A DNA stretch of 64,000 nt from positions 48,529,436 through 48,593,435 of the forward strand of contig OX463842.1 in the NCBI GenBank assembly GCA_949825065.1, written 5' to 3'. Shown here one piece after another: positions 1-11,376 of this stretch. The notes under the pieces were generated by a model. It was not told where the DNA came from. It did no database searches and worked only from the letters and a program-made list of their open reading frames with translations. Position 1 is the stretch's first letter. Each line of letters opens with the position of its first letter. A program made the translations under genes and the position numbers. The DNA comes from Odontocerum albicorne. Its lineage: Eukaryota > Arthropoda > Insecta > Trichoptera > Odontoceridae.

Positions 1-335
1 CCAATAATACTTTCTTATGTCTTCCTCTCTCAAGCCTTCTACTCACATTTGCATAAAAAATATTTTGTTGGTCTTTCTTTATTCATTCGTTACACATGCC
101 CATATCATCTTACAGTATTCTTCTTTATCCTATTTAATAAATCAGTCTTCACATTTATCCATTATTCCTTCATTCCGTATCCTATCATTCATTCTCATCC
201 CATGTATTCTTGTTAGTGTATGTATTTCTACAGAATTTGTTCGGCTCCTTTTTGTCTTTTCCACGCCCATGTTTCATTCCCATGCATCAAACTCCCACCC
301 GTTAAATATACGTGTGTACTAGATTCCGTTTAAAG
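1..335 (-). mobile_element. Family 4 LINE fragment
   Basis: Pyrimidine-rich antisense copy of a non-LTR retrotransposon 3' coding region that recurs at least fifteen times in the window. The same word order (antisense of a GRGRPRR-type C-terminal region, then a stretch ending in a start-like ACGCCC block) is seen near 15700, 42100 and 46800. It has stops in all frames and no intact domain. The family is assigned by comparing copies within the window; the protein type is inferred from the clearer copies at 37700 and 42100. Confidence 0.6.
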
Positions 336-483
336 GAAAAATCCATTTAGGAGAGTATACTTTTTAAATAGCATTATAAAAATAGTCATTTGATAATTAT
401 TATTGTAAAAATTATAATTAAAGACTAATTAAAAAATAAACGTGCACAATTTGGTTTAATCTTTTTACCGTGTAATTTGTACT

Positions 484-610
484 AGGCGGTGACGTAGAAC
501 AGTGGTTAGCTTGTATGCTTAGCGATCAGGCGTCTCGGGTCCGATTTTAGTGGTTCCAGCATTGCTTATACTTGAAGTTCTGTTTTCATTGCACTTAGTA
601 GTAAGTAGTA
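484..610 (+). mobile_element. tRNA-like SINE candidate
   Basis: An A-box-like stretch (ACAGTGGTTAGC) is followed about 35 bases later by a B-box-like stretch (CGGGTCCGATT), the spacing of a pol III tRNA promoter. No cloverleaf with good stems forms, so a working tRNA is unlikely. A degenerate SINE head is the best reading. Confidence 0.35.
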
Positions 611-621
611 ATTGTGGTGTT

Positions 622-721
622 ATTGGGCTAAAATATTGCTATAAAAAATTCTAGCACTATTTTTATACAAAATTGGGCTAAAATACTCCTATAAAAAAAT
701 CTAGAATTATTTTTATGTAAA
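622..721. repeat. 50-bp direct duplication
   Basis: Two adjacent copies of a 50-base unit starting ATTGGGCTAAAATA, differing at a few positions. Confidence 0.75.
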
Positions 722-841
722 ATTTAGTGTACATTCATTATTATTACTTTAAGACCTCATCAAAATCGTGACAACCTTTCCTGACTTGTTTTTTATTCTT
801 GTGAGAGTTTATTATTTTTTTTATATCAAAACACGTATACA

Positions 842-932
842 TTTTATAAGTATTGCAATGAGACGTTGTATATGTGTTTGTATTTGTAATGAGATGATTT
901 TATAAGTATTGTAATGAGACGTTGTATATATT
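842..932. repeat. 56-bp direct duplication
   Basis: The segment TTTTATAAGTATTG.AATGAGACG occurs twice, 56 bases apart, so a short tandem duplication is present. Confidence 0.7.
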
Positions 933-1034
933 CAATACTTGAATAATTTAATTAAGTATATACTTTTGCGAACTGCATCAAACTCCTTACGCATGTATCG
1001 GATTTCTTTTTTCTAATTGTGTTTAGCCTTGTAA

Positions 1035-1790
1035 GTTCTGCAGGGTTTTTTGAAGTGAAACTTCTATAGGCGCGGTAGGGCAAATTGGCCTGAACGTCAC
1101 GAAAAGTGAAACTGTGTATTATATTATTATTATTCAATTATTATTTAATATTTTATTTATTAATAAATTATTATTTTGATATTATTAATAATAATTAATA
1201 TTATTATTAAAATTATTATTTATCGTTAAAATTATAATTATTTATTATTATAAATAAAAAAATATACATTTTTATATTAATATATTTACTAATTATTAAT
1301 TTTAGTGCATATTAAATTATTTTATTTTATGTTATTTAATATTTATTTTTATATATAATATATATTTAGTATATAATTATAATAATATACATATGTTAAT
1401 ATAATATTATTATTATATTATAATTAATTATAATATAATTAATTAAAATATAATATAATAATATTATTAATAATATAATAAAAATAATAAATAAATAATT
1501 AAATAATTATTTCAAAATAATTAATACTAACATAAAAATATGAATATATTTAATATTAAAAAATCTAAATTAAATATTATTAAGCGTATTATGGTATATT
1601 ATTACTAAAAAAAAAAATATTTATCATTAAAAATAAATAAATATATATTTTTTTATTTAATTAAGAAAGATTTTCTTGAATTAAATTCCACATAACCATT
1701 TTTATTTTATTAAGAGGGATTTTCTCGAATTAAATTCCATATAACCATTTCCTAATCCTAAAAAAAATAATAAAAATCGTTAACAAATAG
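1035..1790. repeat. Dispersed repeat with AT-rich body
   Basis: A block at 1035-1125 containing CCTGAACGTCACGAAAAGTG leads into about 600 bases of almost pure A/T built of ATTATT and TTAATA words. The same block followed by the same kind of AT body closes the window at 63655-64000, so this is a repeat family. At 1660-1751 a roughly 49-bp unit (GATTTTCTTGAATTAAATTC) is duplicated. No coding signal is seen. Confidence 0.6.
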
Positions 1791-2867
1791 AAAAAAGCAA
1801 TGTATAAAATCAACTTTTCCTAGGACCTAAGAAGTTTACTTCTACCGCGTGAGAGTCTCACGCATCTGTTTTTTTTATTTTTAGCCAGTTGATGGAATAC
1901 ATTTCACTACACGTTGATGAAGTGACGTTCGAACCTCCATCATTAATCAAGTCATTTATATATTTATTATTTAGAGTCCATGCTAGAAATCAAGAGACTA
2001 TCATTTTAAGGTTGAATTATTTACAGGAATATTTGTTAGATTCTAGTAATATGTCTTTTTTTCTTTAGAAAGGTTTTGATTAAATGGGACAGGAACTCAA
2101 CGAAATTTAGTTTATCACGTTAAAACACGGAATCGGGATACAAAACGTTAATCCTTTTTACCCCACCATCCATGTTACATGATAAAGGGTAACTAAATGT
2201 TACCTCTCATTAATGTTAAAAAATACACAAGTCATATTGTTTAATACTTTTACATGCTTATTCCTTTTTTTTTTATTACATTTCCAGCTATGATTTCCAT
2301 TTTATCTCAGCCGACACAAGCGTTACTAATCTCAACTTAAGCCACGGTTTAATTGATGTACACGAGATGTGTTTTTCAGATGGGGTATAAAATATAACAG
2401 ACCAGGGCCGATACTTTCATATATACAATATATGCGAGGCAGGCAGGTGGGTAAATTTTAGAACGCCATACTTTACTATTTTATGTATTTTAGCGAACAA
2501 AATTAATCTTCGATAAATTTCAATAAAAAGTTTGTGTTGTCTGCAATAATAATAGTTATTGTTAAATAAATAAATATACAATTTGTCATGTTCTTTTATG
2601 GCGTTTAAGGGTGTTAATCGAAACACTGAAAGATTTCTTCAGAAGCAGAATATTGATTAAAATAATAACACGCAAAAGCTCATTATCTGAAGAGTTACAA
2701 ACCAACGAGGTGTAAGATCATAAATCGTTTGCCTTCTTCACTTTTTCGTCCCCCATGGCATTCCATAATTCATAATTTTAACGTAACCTTTTTTTTTTTA
2801 ATTTGGTCTGCTTCATCCAGTCACGATTATCTTGGCCTACCTCCGCAAACCTTTAATTTCTGACTTG
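1791..2867. other. No recognisable feature
   Basis: AT-rich sequence with no open frame of note, no repeat shared with the rest of the window and no RNA motif I can see. Confidence 0.5.
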
Positions 2868-3103
2868 TATACTCGCGTAGCCATTCTATCATCATTCATT
2901 CTTTCCACATATCAAAACCATTTCAACGCTCCTTTCTTATTCTTCATTAAAATATCAATTTTATAGTACCCATGCATTTATTCAGATGTTACCATTGTGC
3001 ATTCTTTCATATAATTACACTCTATTTTCTTTTCTCGGTACACGCACTTCCATAGCATAATTCTTACATAAATTCTTCTCCTATCAAATCTTAGTTTCAC
3101 ACC
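2868..3103 (-). mobile_element. Family 4 LINE fragment
   Basis: Antisense LINE sequence of the same style as 1-335 (CTCGCGTAGCCATTC, TCTTTCCACATATC words). It is interrupted at its right end by the RTE-like insertion at 3104-3534: the 19-bp word at 3085-3103 reappears after the insertion. Confidence 0.45.
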
Positions 3104-3534
3104 TTCCTTTTCCTGGCACTGTCCCAACTCATTGCCTAGGTAGGCTGTTGGGGTCGGCTCTTCTCGTTCTCAGGCTGTATGTTCTTCGGTTTTGGGTGTC
3201 GCTCTCATCTAGGCCGTTTCTCTGCAGGCTTTTGGAGCATTGAGTTATCCAGGAGTTCTTTGGTCTTCCTCTGGACGGCTTTCCACAGACATTGCCTGAT
3301 ATACCGTATGGTCTGGTGGTCTCCGTCTTACTATATGTGCCCGTACCATCTCAGCTGTCGCTCTTCTAGCTTACTGTTTATGTCAGTGACTCCCAGGCGA
3401 CCACGAATGCGTCAGCTTTTAATTATATATTTAAGTTATACTCCTGCCGACCACCTAAGCATTCGCATTTTCTGCTGTTTCAAGTTGCCTAGAGTAAGAG
3501 CTGTACATAGTCCAGCATTCTGAGCCATACATCA
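3104..3534 (-). mobile_element. RTE-like LINE, 5' truncated, with 19-bp TSD
   Basis: The minus strand matches the C-terminal end of an RTE-like reverse transcriptase, also present at 24700-25365 and 53110-53662: the order is tyrosine-rich linker, LETAEMR-type region, DINSK-type region, then a 3' end reading through CAACAGCCTACCTAGG. The copy is frame-broken. It is flanked by a perfect 19-base direct repeat CAAATCTTAGTTTCACACC at 3085-3103 and 3535-3553, which is the target-site duplication. A target duplication of this length and 5' truncation are expected for target-primed reverse transcription. Confidence 0.85.
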
Positions 3535-3609
3535 CAAATCTTAGTTTCACACCCTTTTGTCATTTTTGGTTGTTGTGTATTATCAAAACTAAAATAGTGA
3601 TAAAGGTTT

Positions 3610-3700
3610 CATTATGGTATGATCAAAAGAGGCAGATAATCTTGAAGGTAGCCAAGATCCATTCATCGGCTTGTAGGGCTAATGATGGTGATGATTTGTG
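3610..3700 (+). mobile_element. LINE 3' tail fragment
   Basis: The segment GCCAAGATCCATTCATCGGC followed by TAATGATGGTGATGAT resembles the 3' ends at 37520-37580 and 46400-46435, where a short coding end is followed by a GATGAT tail. It is too short for a family assignment. Confidence 0.4.
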
Positions 3701-3944
3701 ATACGCTATCCAGCGGCGGCACGGCCCCTAGATACGGTCCATGTTGTCACATTGCGTGAGAAAAACCATTTGAATAATTGTAGGTACAGGCGTGTCAATG
3801 TTACATGTGGAAGACATTATTACAACAAACAAGTTTAATCCGTGCATAAACATTATTAAACTACACAAATATTTTATGCTGCCTTTCCTGAATTTGATAT
3901 TTTTTTCTGTTTTCTTCTGTGATTGTGACTTCCTCCTTAGGTAA

Positions 3945-4060
3945 GTTGACTCCTATCCTTGAACCCGGGAGATACGGGTTTGATTCCCGTCTTTATTTAA
4001 CAAAATCTTTCAAGTTTGTTGGTAGATATTGTTCCATGGCAATTACAACGAAAGAGTACG
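3945..4060 (+). mobile_element. Degenerate tRNA-headed SINE
   Basis: A B-box-like GGGTTTGATTCCCGT at about 3974-3988 is followed by GTTGGTAGATATTGTTCCATGG, which resembles the SINE tail word GTTGGAAGAGATTGCCACG at 8945 and 61440. The A box is weak. Probably an old copy of the SINE at 8805. Confidence 0.4.
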
Positions 4061-4443
4061 ATACAATTACGTAATTCCGGAAAGTTATGGGATGAACTGA
4101 GTCGGAATTTTTATCCTTTGTATTCATCTGGAAGTAAATACCTTTTGAGGATCAACGTTTTTTTTAATTTTATTCCTGTTTTATAAAAGTGATTTATCGT
4201 CTTGTGTTTGATGATTGTCGATGTTTTATACTTTGTTCATAAACACATTAATAAATCACGAAAGTGAAACATTTAGAAGAAAATGTATATTTCATAAATA
4301 TGTTTTCAATTTATACGAGTGCAAACGCCCGTAGGACTTTTACATAAACAATAAAATAAAAAAATATATATAACAAAATAAATGAAAAATAAAATATTCA
4401 AATTAGTCAATTTAATTTATTATTTATCGATTAAAAATCACTA

Positions 4444-4658
4444 TAATTCGGAAATTCTAGGATGAGTCCTGTGACAGCTCACAAATTTGCCCCAATACAA
4501 CCTTTTAACGATGTTCAGTAATTTTAATTATTTTATCAACTTTAATATAAGCCTCAATTCTAATAAATAGCAAGTTATTTAGGTAAATACATTACATAAG
4601 GTTGTATTGGGGCAAATTTGTGAGCTGTCACAGGACTCATCCTAGAATTTCCGAACTA
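4444..4658. mobile_element. 215-bp TA-flanked MITE, copy 1
   Basis: Both ends form an inverted repeat of about 60 bases beginning TARTTCGGAAATTCTAG and ending in TTGCCCCAATACAACC. The centre is AT-rich and non-coding. TA lies on both sides (4442-4443 and 4659-4660), as in Tc1/mariner-type insertions. A second copy of exactly the same length, with its centre inverted, is at 42439-42653. Mobilised by a transposase not present here. Confidence 0.9.
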
Positions 4659-5176
4659 TAGGAATATTTTATCTCTATATAGATGAAAAAACATATCAAG
4701 CAAAATATTCTTAAATTTAGATACTCGTATGTGATTCGTTGGCTTAGGTGGTGGCAAACCATCGATATGAAACGGTATGTCAAAAATAAAATAATTGTAG
4801 CCTGTTAACATAAAATTAGTTGCAACCCGTGAAATATTCACGTAAGTAAAACAAATTCTACATTTATGAAAATATATATTCATAAATGTAAAATTTGTTT
4901 ATATACTCGTATATCATTTATACATCGTCCCCTTTTATGCCGGTTCAAAAATTGTTAGCTAGGTATTTAAAATTCGTTCAGTTATCACGGACCCACCGAG
5001 ATTCAATTTTCGAATTACTTTTGCAGAGAATCTAAGTATTCCTCTCTCGCTCTCTTGTATTCGAAATTCAATTATCGTATTCTTTCTTTGACGACAACCA
5101 TCGTACGGGTTTTGGCCTATTTATACTATGATACAACTTTATAATACTTTCAGAAAGTCTTAAAGATATAATTGTC

Positions 5177-5382
5177 TAAGGCTTCGATCACACAGGTAGG
5201 AGCCTCGCTTGGTACTTAGAGCTACGCTACTAGGTGACTATAATAGTCACGTAGTGTGGCGCGAAGCGTGCAGTGTGGCCATTGCGATAGTATGGGGTGC
5301 GTTGGTTCGCAAGGATATGTCACCTAGCTCGCAGCGTAGCTAACTACCAAGCGAGGTTTCTACCTGTCTGGCCGAGGCCTAA
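5177..5382. mobile_element. About 206-bp inverted-repeat MITE
   Basis: Left arm TAAGGCTTCGATCACACAGG and right arm (read on the minus strand) TTAGGCCTCGGCCAGACAGG continue as imperfect inverted repeats of about 60 bases through CCTCGCTTGGTA and AGGTGAC. No coding capacity. The superfamily is not clear, because the flanks show no convincing target duplication. Confidence 0.75.
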
Positions 5383-5727
5383 TGATTTTTTTTAAATGAA
5401 ATTTTTTTTAAGTAAAGTTTTAGTCTTAAATTTTGGAAAAGATTATTTGAGCACCAAGAGAAATAAATTGGTGATTTTTTTTCTAATTTGTAGATGCAGG
5501 GTTAATTTTCCTTATTATTTAAAAAATATTTAAGTAATAAAAGATTTATTGATACGACTTTATTTTAAAGTTATTTTATAGAATCATATAAAAATTATCA
5601 TAACGTTTTATTAGTTGCTTTTTATTTATGTAAATACATGTGAGAGATTAATTGATTAATGCGTTATGTTTTTCATTAACCGACTCATAGAAAAAAGTAC
5701 TTCTTACACAGAAAAAATGAAAAAAAC

Positions 5728-5964
5728 GGGCTTTCATTTGAGGTGGTCGTTTTGCCCGTTTTGTGAATGTCGGCCTGTGGTTTTTTTCATGTTTTCAGCA
5801 ATAAAATTTCAATTATTATCACTGTTGACTTCAAATTTAATTAATTTAAGCGATTGGCTATGAATATTCTTATTTTTCCGATTTTAAATCCTTCATTTTT
5901 ATATGTGTATTGAATACATAGCACCGGAACGGGCGGGCTTTTTTTTAGCACAGGAAGGGAAAGG
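5728..5964 (+). mobile_element. TTAA-flanked MITE, 3' part
   Basis: Matches the right 240 bases of the element at 23459-24095 from TTTGAGGTGGTCG to AGGAAGGGAAAGG and ends at TTAA (5965-5968). The left part is missing. A TTAA target and CCY ends suggest a piggyBac-type non-autonomous element. Confidence 0.8.
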
Positions 5965-5968
5965 TTAA

Positions 5969-6034
5969 ATTCACATCACTAATCACTTCATTCTATATGC
6001 TATCATACAATGTCACTCCGTGTGCTCTTGTGTA
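5969..6034 (-). mobile_element. Short family 4 LINE fragment
   Basis: TCACATCACTAATCACTTCATTC and the following bases match the antisense family 4 text at 42355-42380 and 15920-15950. Confidence 0.45.
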
Positions 6035-6112
6035 ATTGAATTATCAACTAATGAATTACGCTAATGATATTAATATTAATTTTGACAATTTAAAAAATAA
6101 TTCATTTATAGG

Positions 6113-6216
6113 CAATTGGATTATCTATGGATTCTGTGTTGAAAACGGGTTAATATTTGAAATATATTTTGTTAGTCAAATAAATCAAAACGGATTTTGT
6201 GGATTCAATCCAATTG
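6113..6216. repeat. 104-bp short inverted repeat
   Basis: CAATTGGATT at the left is matched by AATCCAATTG at the right, with further partial pairing (GGATTCTGTG and TTTTGTGGATTC). It may be a tiny MITE or a chance palindrome. Confidence 0.4.
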
Positions 6217-6299
6217 CCCCGGGCCCTCGAATAATAAGAGGAATCGAAAATGACACGACAACTGGTGTGTGTTGCCATATTTGACTTTTAATAACATTT

Positions 6300-7620
6300 T
6301 ATATCACTTGTCGACAGATGGCAGCGGCGGGCTTTTGAAGAATTTTTGGGGGTGAAGCACAGGACCGGTATTAGTATTTCTACATGCGACAAAAAAAAAC
6401 TTATTTATTTAATGTGTTATTGTAAAGTGTACAATATGGTCAGTTTATTGTGGTAATCTGTTAATTGGCAATCTCTTCCAATCAACCATACAATTTTATA
6501 ACAAAGTTTTAAATCGAAGGTGGAAGATTTGCTTTTTTAATGTATGGAAAACAAAATATGCACTGTCAAAATAATATTACCGAAACAATAATCACAAACG
6601 ACAAATAATATACGCATTAAAGCAGGTAATCGATGGTCATGAGAAGGAAAATATTATTTGTAAAAGATGATGGGAAAGCAGGAAAAACACGCCATGTCAC
6701 TGAAGAGAGACGAAATATTTTTTAATTCGGTTTTTTAAATATATTAATCATGATATTAGTCTCAGACAAGTTGGCGGCTAGTTACAGTTTAATACGCATT
6801 TCAAATTCGTTGAGAGAGCTAGCTATCCCACTTAGTGAATGGCTCATAAAATATTGAAATTAAAGTTTACAATACTCGTATATGGAAGAAAAACTAATTT
6901 GATTTTTTCATGTCATTAGATTCTGTTTTGAATTATTTAATACGTTAATCCCCACGTCACGTAAATCCCTCCGATTTAAGAGAATACCTGGAATCACATG
7001 AATTAATGTTATTAGTTGAGAAATAAAGTTTTTTATTAAATACTTTAATACGGAATTTATTTTATCTTTCAAGATAAATTTAAAAGGTAAATCATTGGTT
7101 AATTTGCTAGATTAAGTTAATACTTTTTAATTGATAAAACACCAAATAATTGATAAACTTTAAAAATATTTGGAAATGCAGACCCAAGCCTTTTTTCTTG
7201 TCAAATAACTATTCTAACTAACTGAGCCATTCAAGATAATTTTAAATTCACTGGAATTTTGCTATCTGCAGTTACTGCTTTTGGATTAAACGCCATCACA
7301 GCCGCGCTGAGTAATTAGTCGCCTAAGTTCACCGCACATATTGAATTAATATTAAGTGGGCTCTGTTGATGCACCACGTGATGCTTTGAAGTAGAGGGGA
7401 GAAGATGTTTTGAGAACGGGTGATGGAAGCAAATAGAAGAAAGGAGAATGTTTAATTTTATGACATCGTTTAAGATAAACAATGGAGGAAAAAATTCTGA
7501 AGGGAGATAACTTATGTTATATTTCTGAAACAAAAATAAACAAGGAAAAGGAGAATCATTTTTTTTTGTTTTTGATTTTTAACACATTTACAAAATCTGT
7601 TTTCTTATTTTTTTAAGAAT
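6300..7620. other. No recognisable feature
   Basis: AT-rich sequence with scattered short open frames on both strands. None has codon structure or similarity I recognise, and no repeat shared with the rest of the window was seen. Confidence 0.45.
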
Positions 7621-7624
7621 AATA

Positions 7625-7915
7625 AATGCATACATGGCTAGTCACCTTTACATAATGGGCATTCTGGAGAAGCCCGGCTGCGAGTGTGGTCTGGATGATG
7701 AAACTATATACCATGTATTTTTCGGATGTCTTTTGCGAGACAGATTGATTTATTAAAAGTCACATCTTTACCGCGTTCAATGAATGTTGCGTTTCTTCTT
7801 TCTTCGAGGAACTTTTCCATTTATAGATCAAATGTAAAATTTTTGAAGCTTGGTCAGTTGAAACTTCTTTAGTTCTATTATGTTGACTCAGATATTATAA
7901 TTTCATAATGTCTTT
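7625..7915 (+). pseudogene. LINE C-terminal CCHC remnant (family 6)
   Basis: The plus strand from about 7625 reads through YMASHLYIMGILEKPGCECG and on into an ETIYHVFFGCLLRD-type segment. The spacing C-x-C-x7-H-x4-C is that of the C-terminal zinc knuckle found after the reverse transcriptase in I, R1 and Jockey-type LINEs. A stop follows soon after and the frame shifts, so only a dead 3' coding remnant is left. No 5' part or endonuclease is nearby. The LINE type is inferred from this motif only. Confidence 0.65.
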
Positions 7916-7968
7916 AATTTCGTGGTAGTTTAATCATCCTAGTTATTTTTAATGTCCATGAATGAGAA

Positions 7969-8797
<829 letters not shown>

Positions 8798-8804
8798 GGT
8801 GGAA

Positions 8805-8985
8805 GCCTCCGTGGCCTAGTGGTAAGACACTTGTCTGCCGATCCGGAGGTTGCGGGTTCGATCCCCGCTGGAACCCAGATTTTTTTAAAGAGGATTCCAG
8901 TCTGGTTAACACTGAAGGCATATAAAAACATCTTTCTGTTTGGTTGGAAGAGATTGGCACATGGAAATAAACTCGCCAGGTAAAA
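8805..8985 (+). mobile_element. tRNA-headed SINE, best copy
   Basis: The head GCCTCCGTGGCCTAGTGGTA carries the pol III A box and GGTTCGATCCC is a perfect B box, in tRNA spacing. After the tRNA-like 74 bases comes a unique body (TTCCAGTCTGGTTAACACTG) and then a tail GGTTGGAAGAGATTGGCACA..AAATAAACTCGCCAGG. That tail matches the 3' end of the LINE at 60474-61520 (GGTTGGAAGAGATTGCCGCC..AATAAGCCCGCCAG), so the LINE presumably supplies reverse transcriptase. It sits directly after the 115-bp array. Related copies lie at 15960, 16400, 18555 and 57505. Confidence 0.85.
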
Positions 8986-9034
8986 AAAAAGCCTCTTTAA
9001 AAAAATGCATACATACATACCAACACACCATCAA

Positions 9035-9190
9035 CCTGACAGGATAGGCAGAAAGGACAGAGCGCTAGAATTTCCTATCTCGACATATATCCTTCGCCTT
9101 TTCCACGTTTTGTTCTTTCAAAATAGCATTACTTTATTCTTTCAAAATATCATTAAACTATAATTTTCTTAGTTTTTTTCTTACAACTTC
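9035..9190 (-). mobile_element. Family 4 LINE 3' fragment
   Basis: TTTCCTATCTCGACATATATCCTTCGCC matches the antisense 3' region of family 4 seen at 15370, 46790 and 57765. No reading frame survives. Confidence 0.5.
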
Positions 9191-9204
9191 CATAATAATA
9201 AAAT

Positions 9205-9450
9205 CACAATTTCTATAGTGCCATTTAGAGAGCAAACTCTCCTCAAAAGCACTCTAGCTCAGGAATCGAACCCACTATTATTATATGATTAAAATATTAC
9301 AAAACAAGCATTCATAAGTAAGGATAGGAAGGTAGTGACTGCGGCCATTAGATTAGGTACTTCCCCGCATCTGCATATGTTCAGAAACAAATATTTGGTA
9401 GGAAAACCGAGAAAACTTACCACAGGAAGACGAACTACAAAGAAACCTTT
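9205..9450. repeat. Dispersed repeat X, copy 1
   Basis: Shares an ordered series of words with 60065-60325: GAGCAAACT.TCCTCAA, ACCCACTATTATT, TGCGGCCATTA, CTTCCCCGCATCTG, TTTGGTA..AAACCG. Read on the minus strand it holds GGGTTCGATTCC, a B-box-like word, so a SINE origin is possible. A third copy in the opposite direction lies at 53663-54045. Confidence 0.65.
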
Positions 9451-9625
9451 GAAGATCTTCCGATCGCGATACTAACACATTCGGCTTTAGGTGTTCTGTC
9501 CATCAAAAATTTTGATAAGGGGTTGCTTTAAGTGCTACCTAAAGCTGCACACGCCACATATATCTCTAACACGAAGGGGTAGGAAATTTGTTATACATTT
9601 TTTTAAACATTACCAATTCAATTTG

Positions 9626-9750
9626 GGGTGCATGGCCGCGCGGATACGCACTGAACTTCCGTACGGAAGGTCATCGGTTCGAACCCTGCGCTGTACTACT
9701 CACCTCGAACGACACAGACACTTTTTACATCTAGTGTTCGAGGGTCTATG
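9626..9750 (+). mobile_element. tRNA-like SINE candidate
   Basis: TGGCCGCGCGGATACGCACTG resembles an A-box arm and GGTTCGAACCC is a clean B box about 35 bases on. The anticodon arm can be drawn (CTTCCGTACGGAAG). No other copy with this body was seen, so a degenerate tRNA gene cannot be excluded. Confidence 0.45.
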
Positions 9751-9816
9751 ACTTCAGTCATATTTATTCTTTAAAAAAAAATGATCTCTCCTATAATGAA
9801 ATATATTCAGTATTCA

Positions 9817-10250
9817 TATGTTGTTTATAGTTAAGGCATTAACGTTGTGGAGGTTTAAAGACATTGTAATTTATTTTTATCAAACACTGTTTATTCCACT
9901 TTTTTGTAACGGTATAACCCTACCGGTTTCAAGGCTTTCACCTCATCTTCAGGGGAGCACAAACAAGACTAAATTATGTTCAAACTGGTACCGATATACA
10001 CATAAGTCAGTACATCAATCCGAACATCTGGTGAACAGTTATATCCCAAAAATCTCTCCGCTCTTAGCCGAAATCGTCCCATGCTTCCCTCACCCCTCAG
10101 CCCGCAACCGTTGAAGTATGTATATCGGTACCAGTTCGAACAGAATTTAGTATTTTTTGTGCTCCCCTGAAGATGAGGTGAAAGCCTTGAAACCGGTTAT
10201 ACCGTTACAAAAAAGTAGAATAAAAAGTTTTTGATAAAAATAAATTACAA
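9817..10250. mobile_element. Penelope-like element, inverted 3' ends, 12-bp TSD (copy A)
   Basis: The left half (9817 to about 10000) is an antisense 3' end of the Penelope-like family; the right half (to 10250) is the same 3' end in sense. The two halves share long inverted segments, for example GAACTGGTACCGATATACAC and its complement, and CTTCAGGGGAGCACAAA and its complement. The sense part codes IPKISPLLAEIV, as in the copy linked to a GIY-YIG domain at 62796-63200. The insertion is bounded by a perfect 12-base repeat ATTCAGTATTCA at 9805-9816 and 10251-10262. Inverted or partial copies are typical of Penelope-like elements. Confidence 0.85.
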
Positions 10251-10262
10251 ATTCAGTATTCA

Positions 10263-10829
10263 GTTACCATAACGATATTTAATTACATATAATAAACTAA
10301 CGTACTGAAATACCATTACTAAAATCCAAATTTGCCGTTTCGATTTATATTAAAATGTTAAATATATAATAAAATCACTTTATTATATGATAAATTAAAT
10401 GCACTTCCACGCGTTATCAAATTACAAATACAGCCAGCCTTATGTATACGGTTGCAGGCAGGATAATTAACAACAAGTGTTTGACTGTGGCGTAACAAAC
10501 TAACAATATTTCCAATTGAGCCAACTTAAGCAGAAAGAACTCAGTGAACAGCGCAACGAATCGAGAAACGTCGATCTGAGTTTATTATTAAACCGATTCC
10601 AACGTTTTTCATTTTGCGGAGCAATTTTCCCAAAGCATGGATGCTTTTTACGAAATTGAGTACAGTCGACATTTGATGTTTGGATCGAAAAAATAATATA
10701 AACACCCATTACCCGTGATTGAAAAAATGATAATATATATATATTGTAATAATGTGCATATTGATGTACTTAAAATATTTGTGTAATATCAGTATATTTA
10801 TTTACACACTATTTTGCTGTAAATAAACG
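10263..10829. other. Flank shared with 28610-28703, then unique DNA
   Basis: The first 90 or so bases (from CAGTTACCATAACGATATTT) recur almost unchanged at 28620-28703. The rest, including moderately GC-rich sequence at 10420-10700, shows no repeat or coding signal I recognise. Confidence 0.5.
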
Positions 10830-10930
10830 TACTAGGTAAGTCCAGAAAGTAAATGTACTGAATTTTTGTAGGTTACAATTTTTTTTATTTAAACAAAAAA
10901 ATTACGTGGTTACCGTAGTACATTTGTAAG

Positions 10931-11376
10931 CTATTTTTCGACATAGTTGCCATTCCTCTCAATGCAGGTGGTGAAGCGGGGTATCAACTTTTTGATGCCT
11001 TCCTCGATATAGTTACCCGCCAACCCCTCCGTCCACTTCTCCACCTCCTCCTTTACCTCCTCGTCGGTTGAAAACCTTTTTCCACCCATGTGCAGCTTCA
11101 GGGAGGTAAAGGTGCTAGGTCAGGGGAATGCGCGGGATGGTTCAGGACATCCCATTTAAACGAGGTGAGCAGTTCCTTCGTGGCGTTGGCCGTGTGTGGT
11201 CTGGCATTGTCGTGCAGCAGGCAGACTCCCTTTGTCAGCATGCCTCTCCTCTTGTTCTGAATCGCCCTCCGCAATTTTTTTAGGGTCTCACAATATCTTG
11301 CAGAGTTGATGCTCTCCCCTTGAGGCATATATTCAATTAAAATTATGCCTTGACAGTCCCAAAACAATTTCGTCAA
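10931..11376 (-). pseudogene. mariner transposase, C-terminal part
   Basis: Reads TKLFWDCQGIILIEYMPQGE, then the NKRRG linker and LLHDNARPHTA, which holds the second catalytic aspartate of the DD34D triad. The frame follows NHPAHSPDLAP and then breaks. A few codons are missing where the family has a SDYHLF-type motif carrying the third aspartate, and the C-terminus continues in another frame from about 11097 (SLKLHMGGKRFSTDEE) to a stop at 10931. The triad is therefore broken at two places, by the large internal deletion and by this small one. It joins the N-terminal piece at 11333-11376 with a one-base frame change. Confidence 0.9.

Noticed and set aside
8805..8880. Functional tRNA gene
   Set aside because: The tRNA-like head is fused to a body and a LINE-type tail, and several diverged copies with the same structure exist in the window, so it is a SINE.
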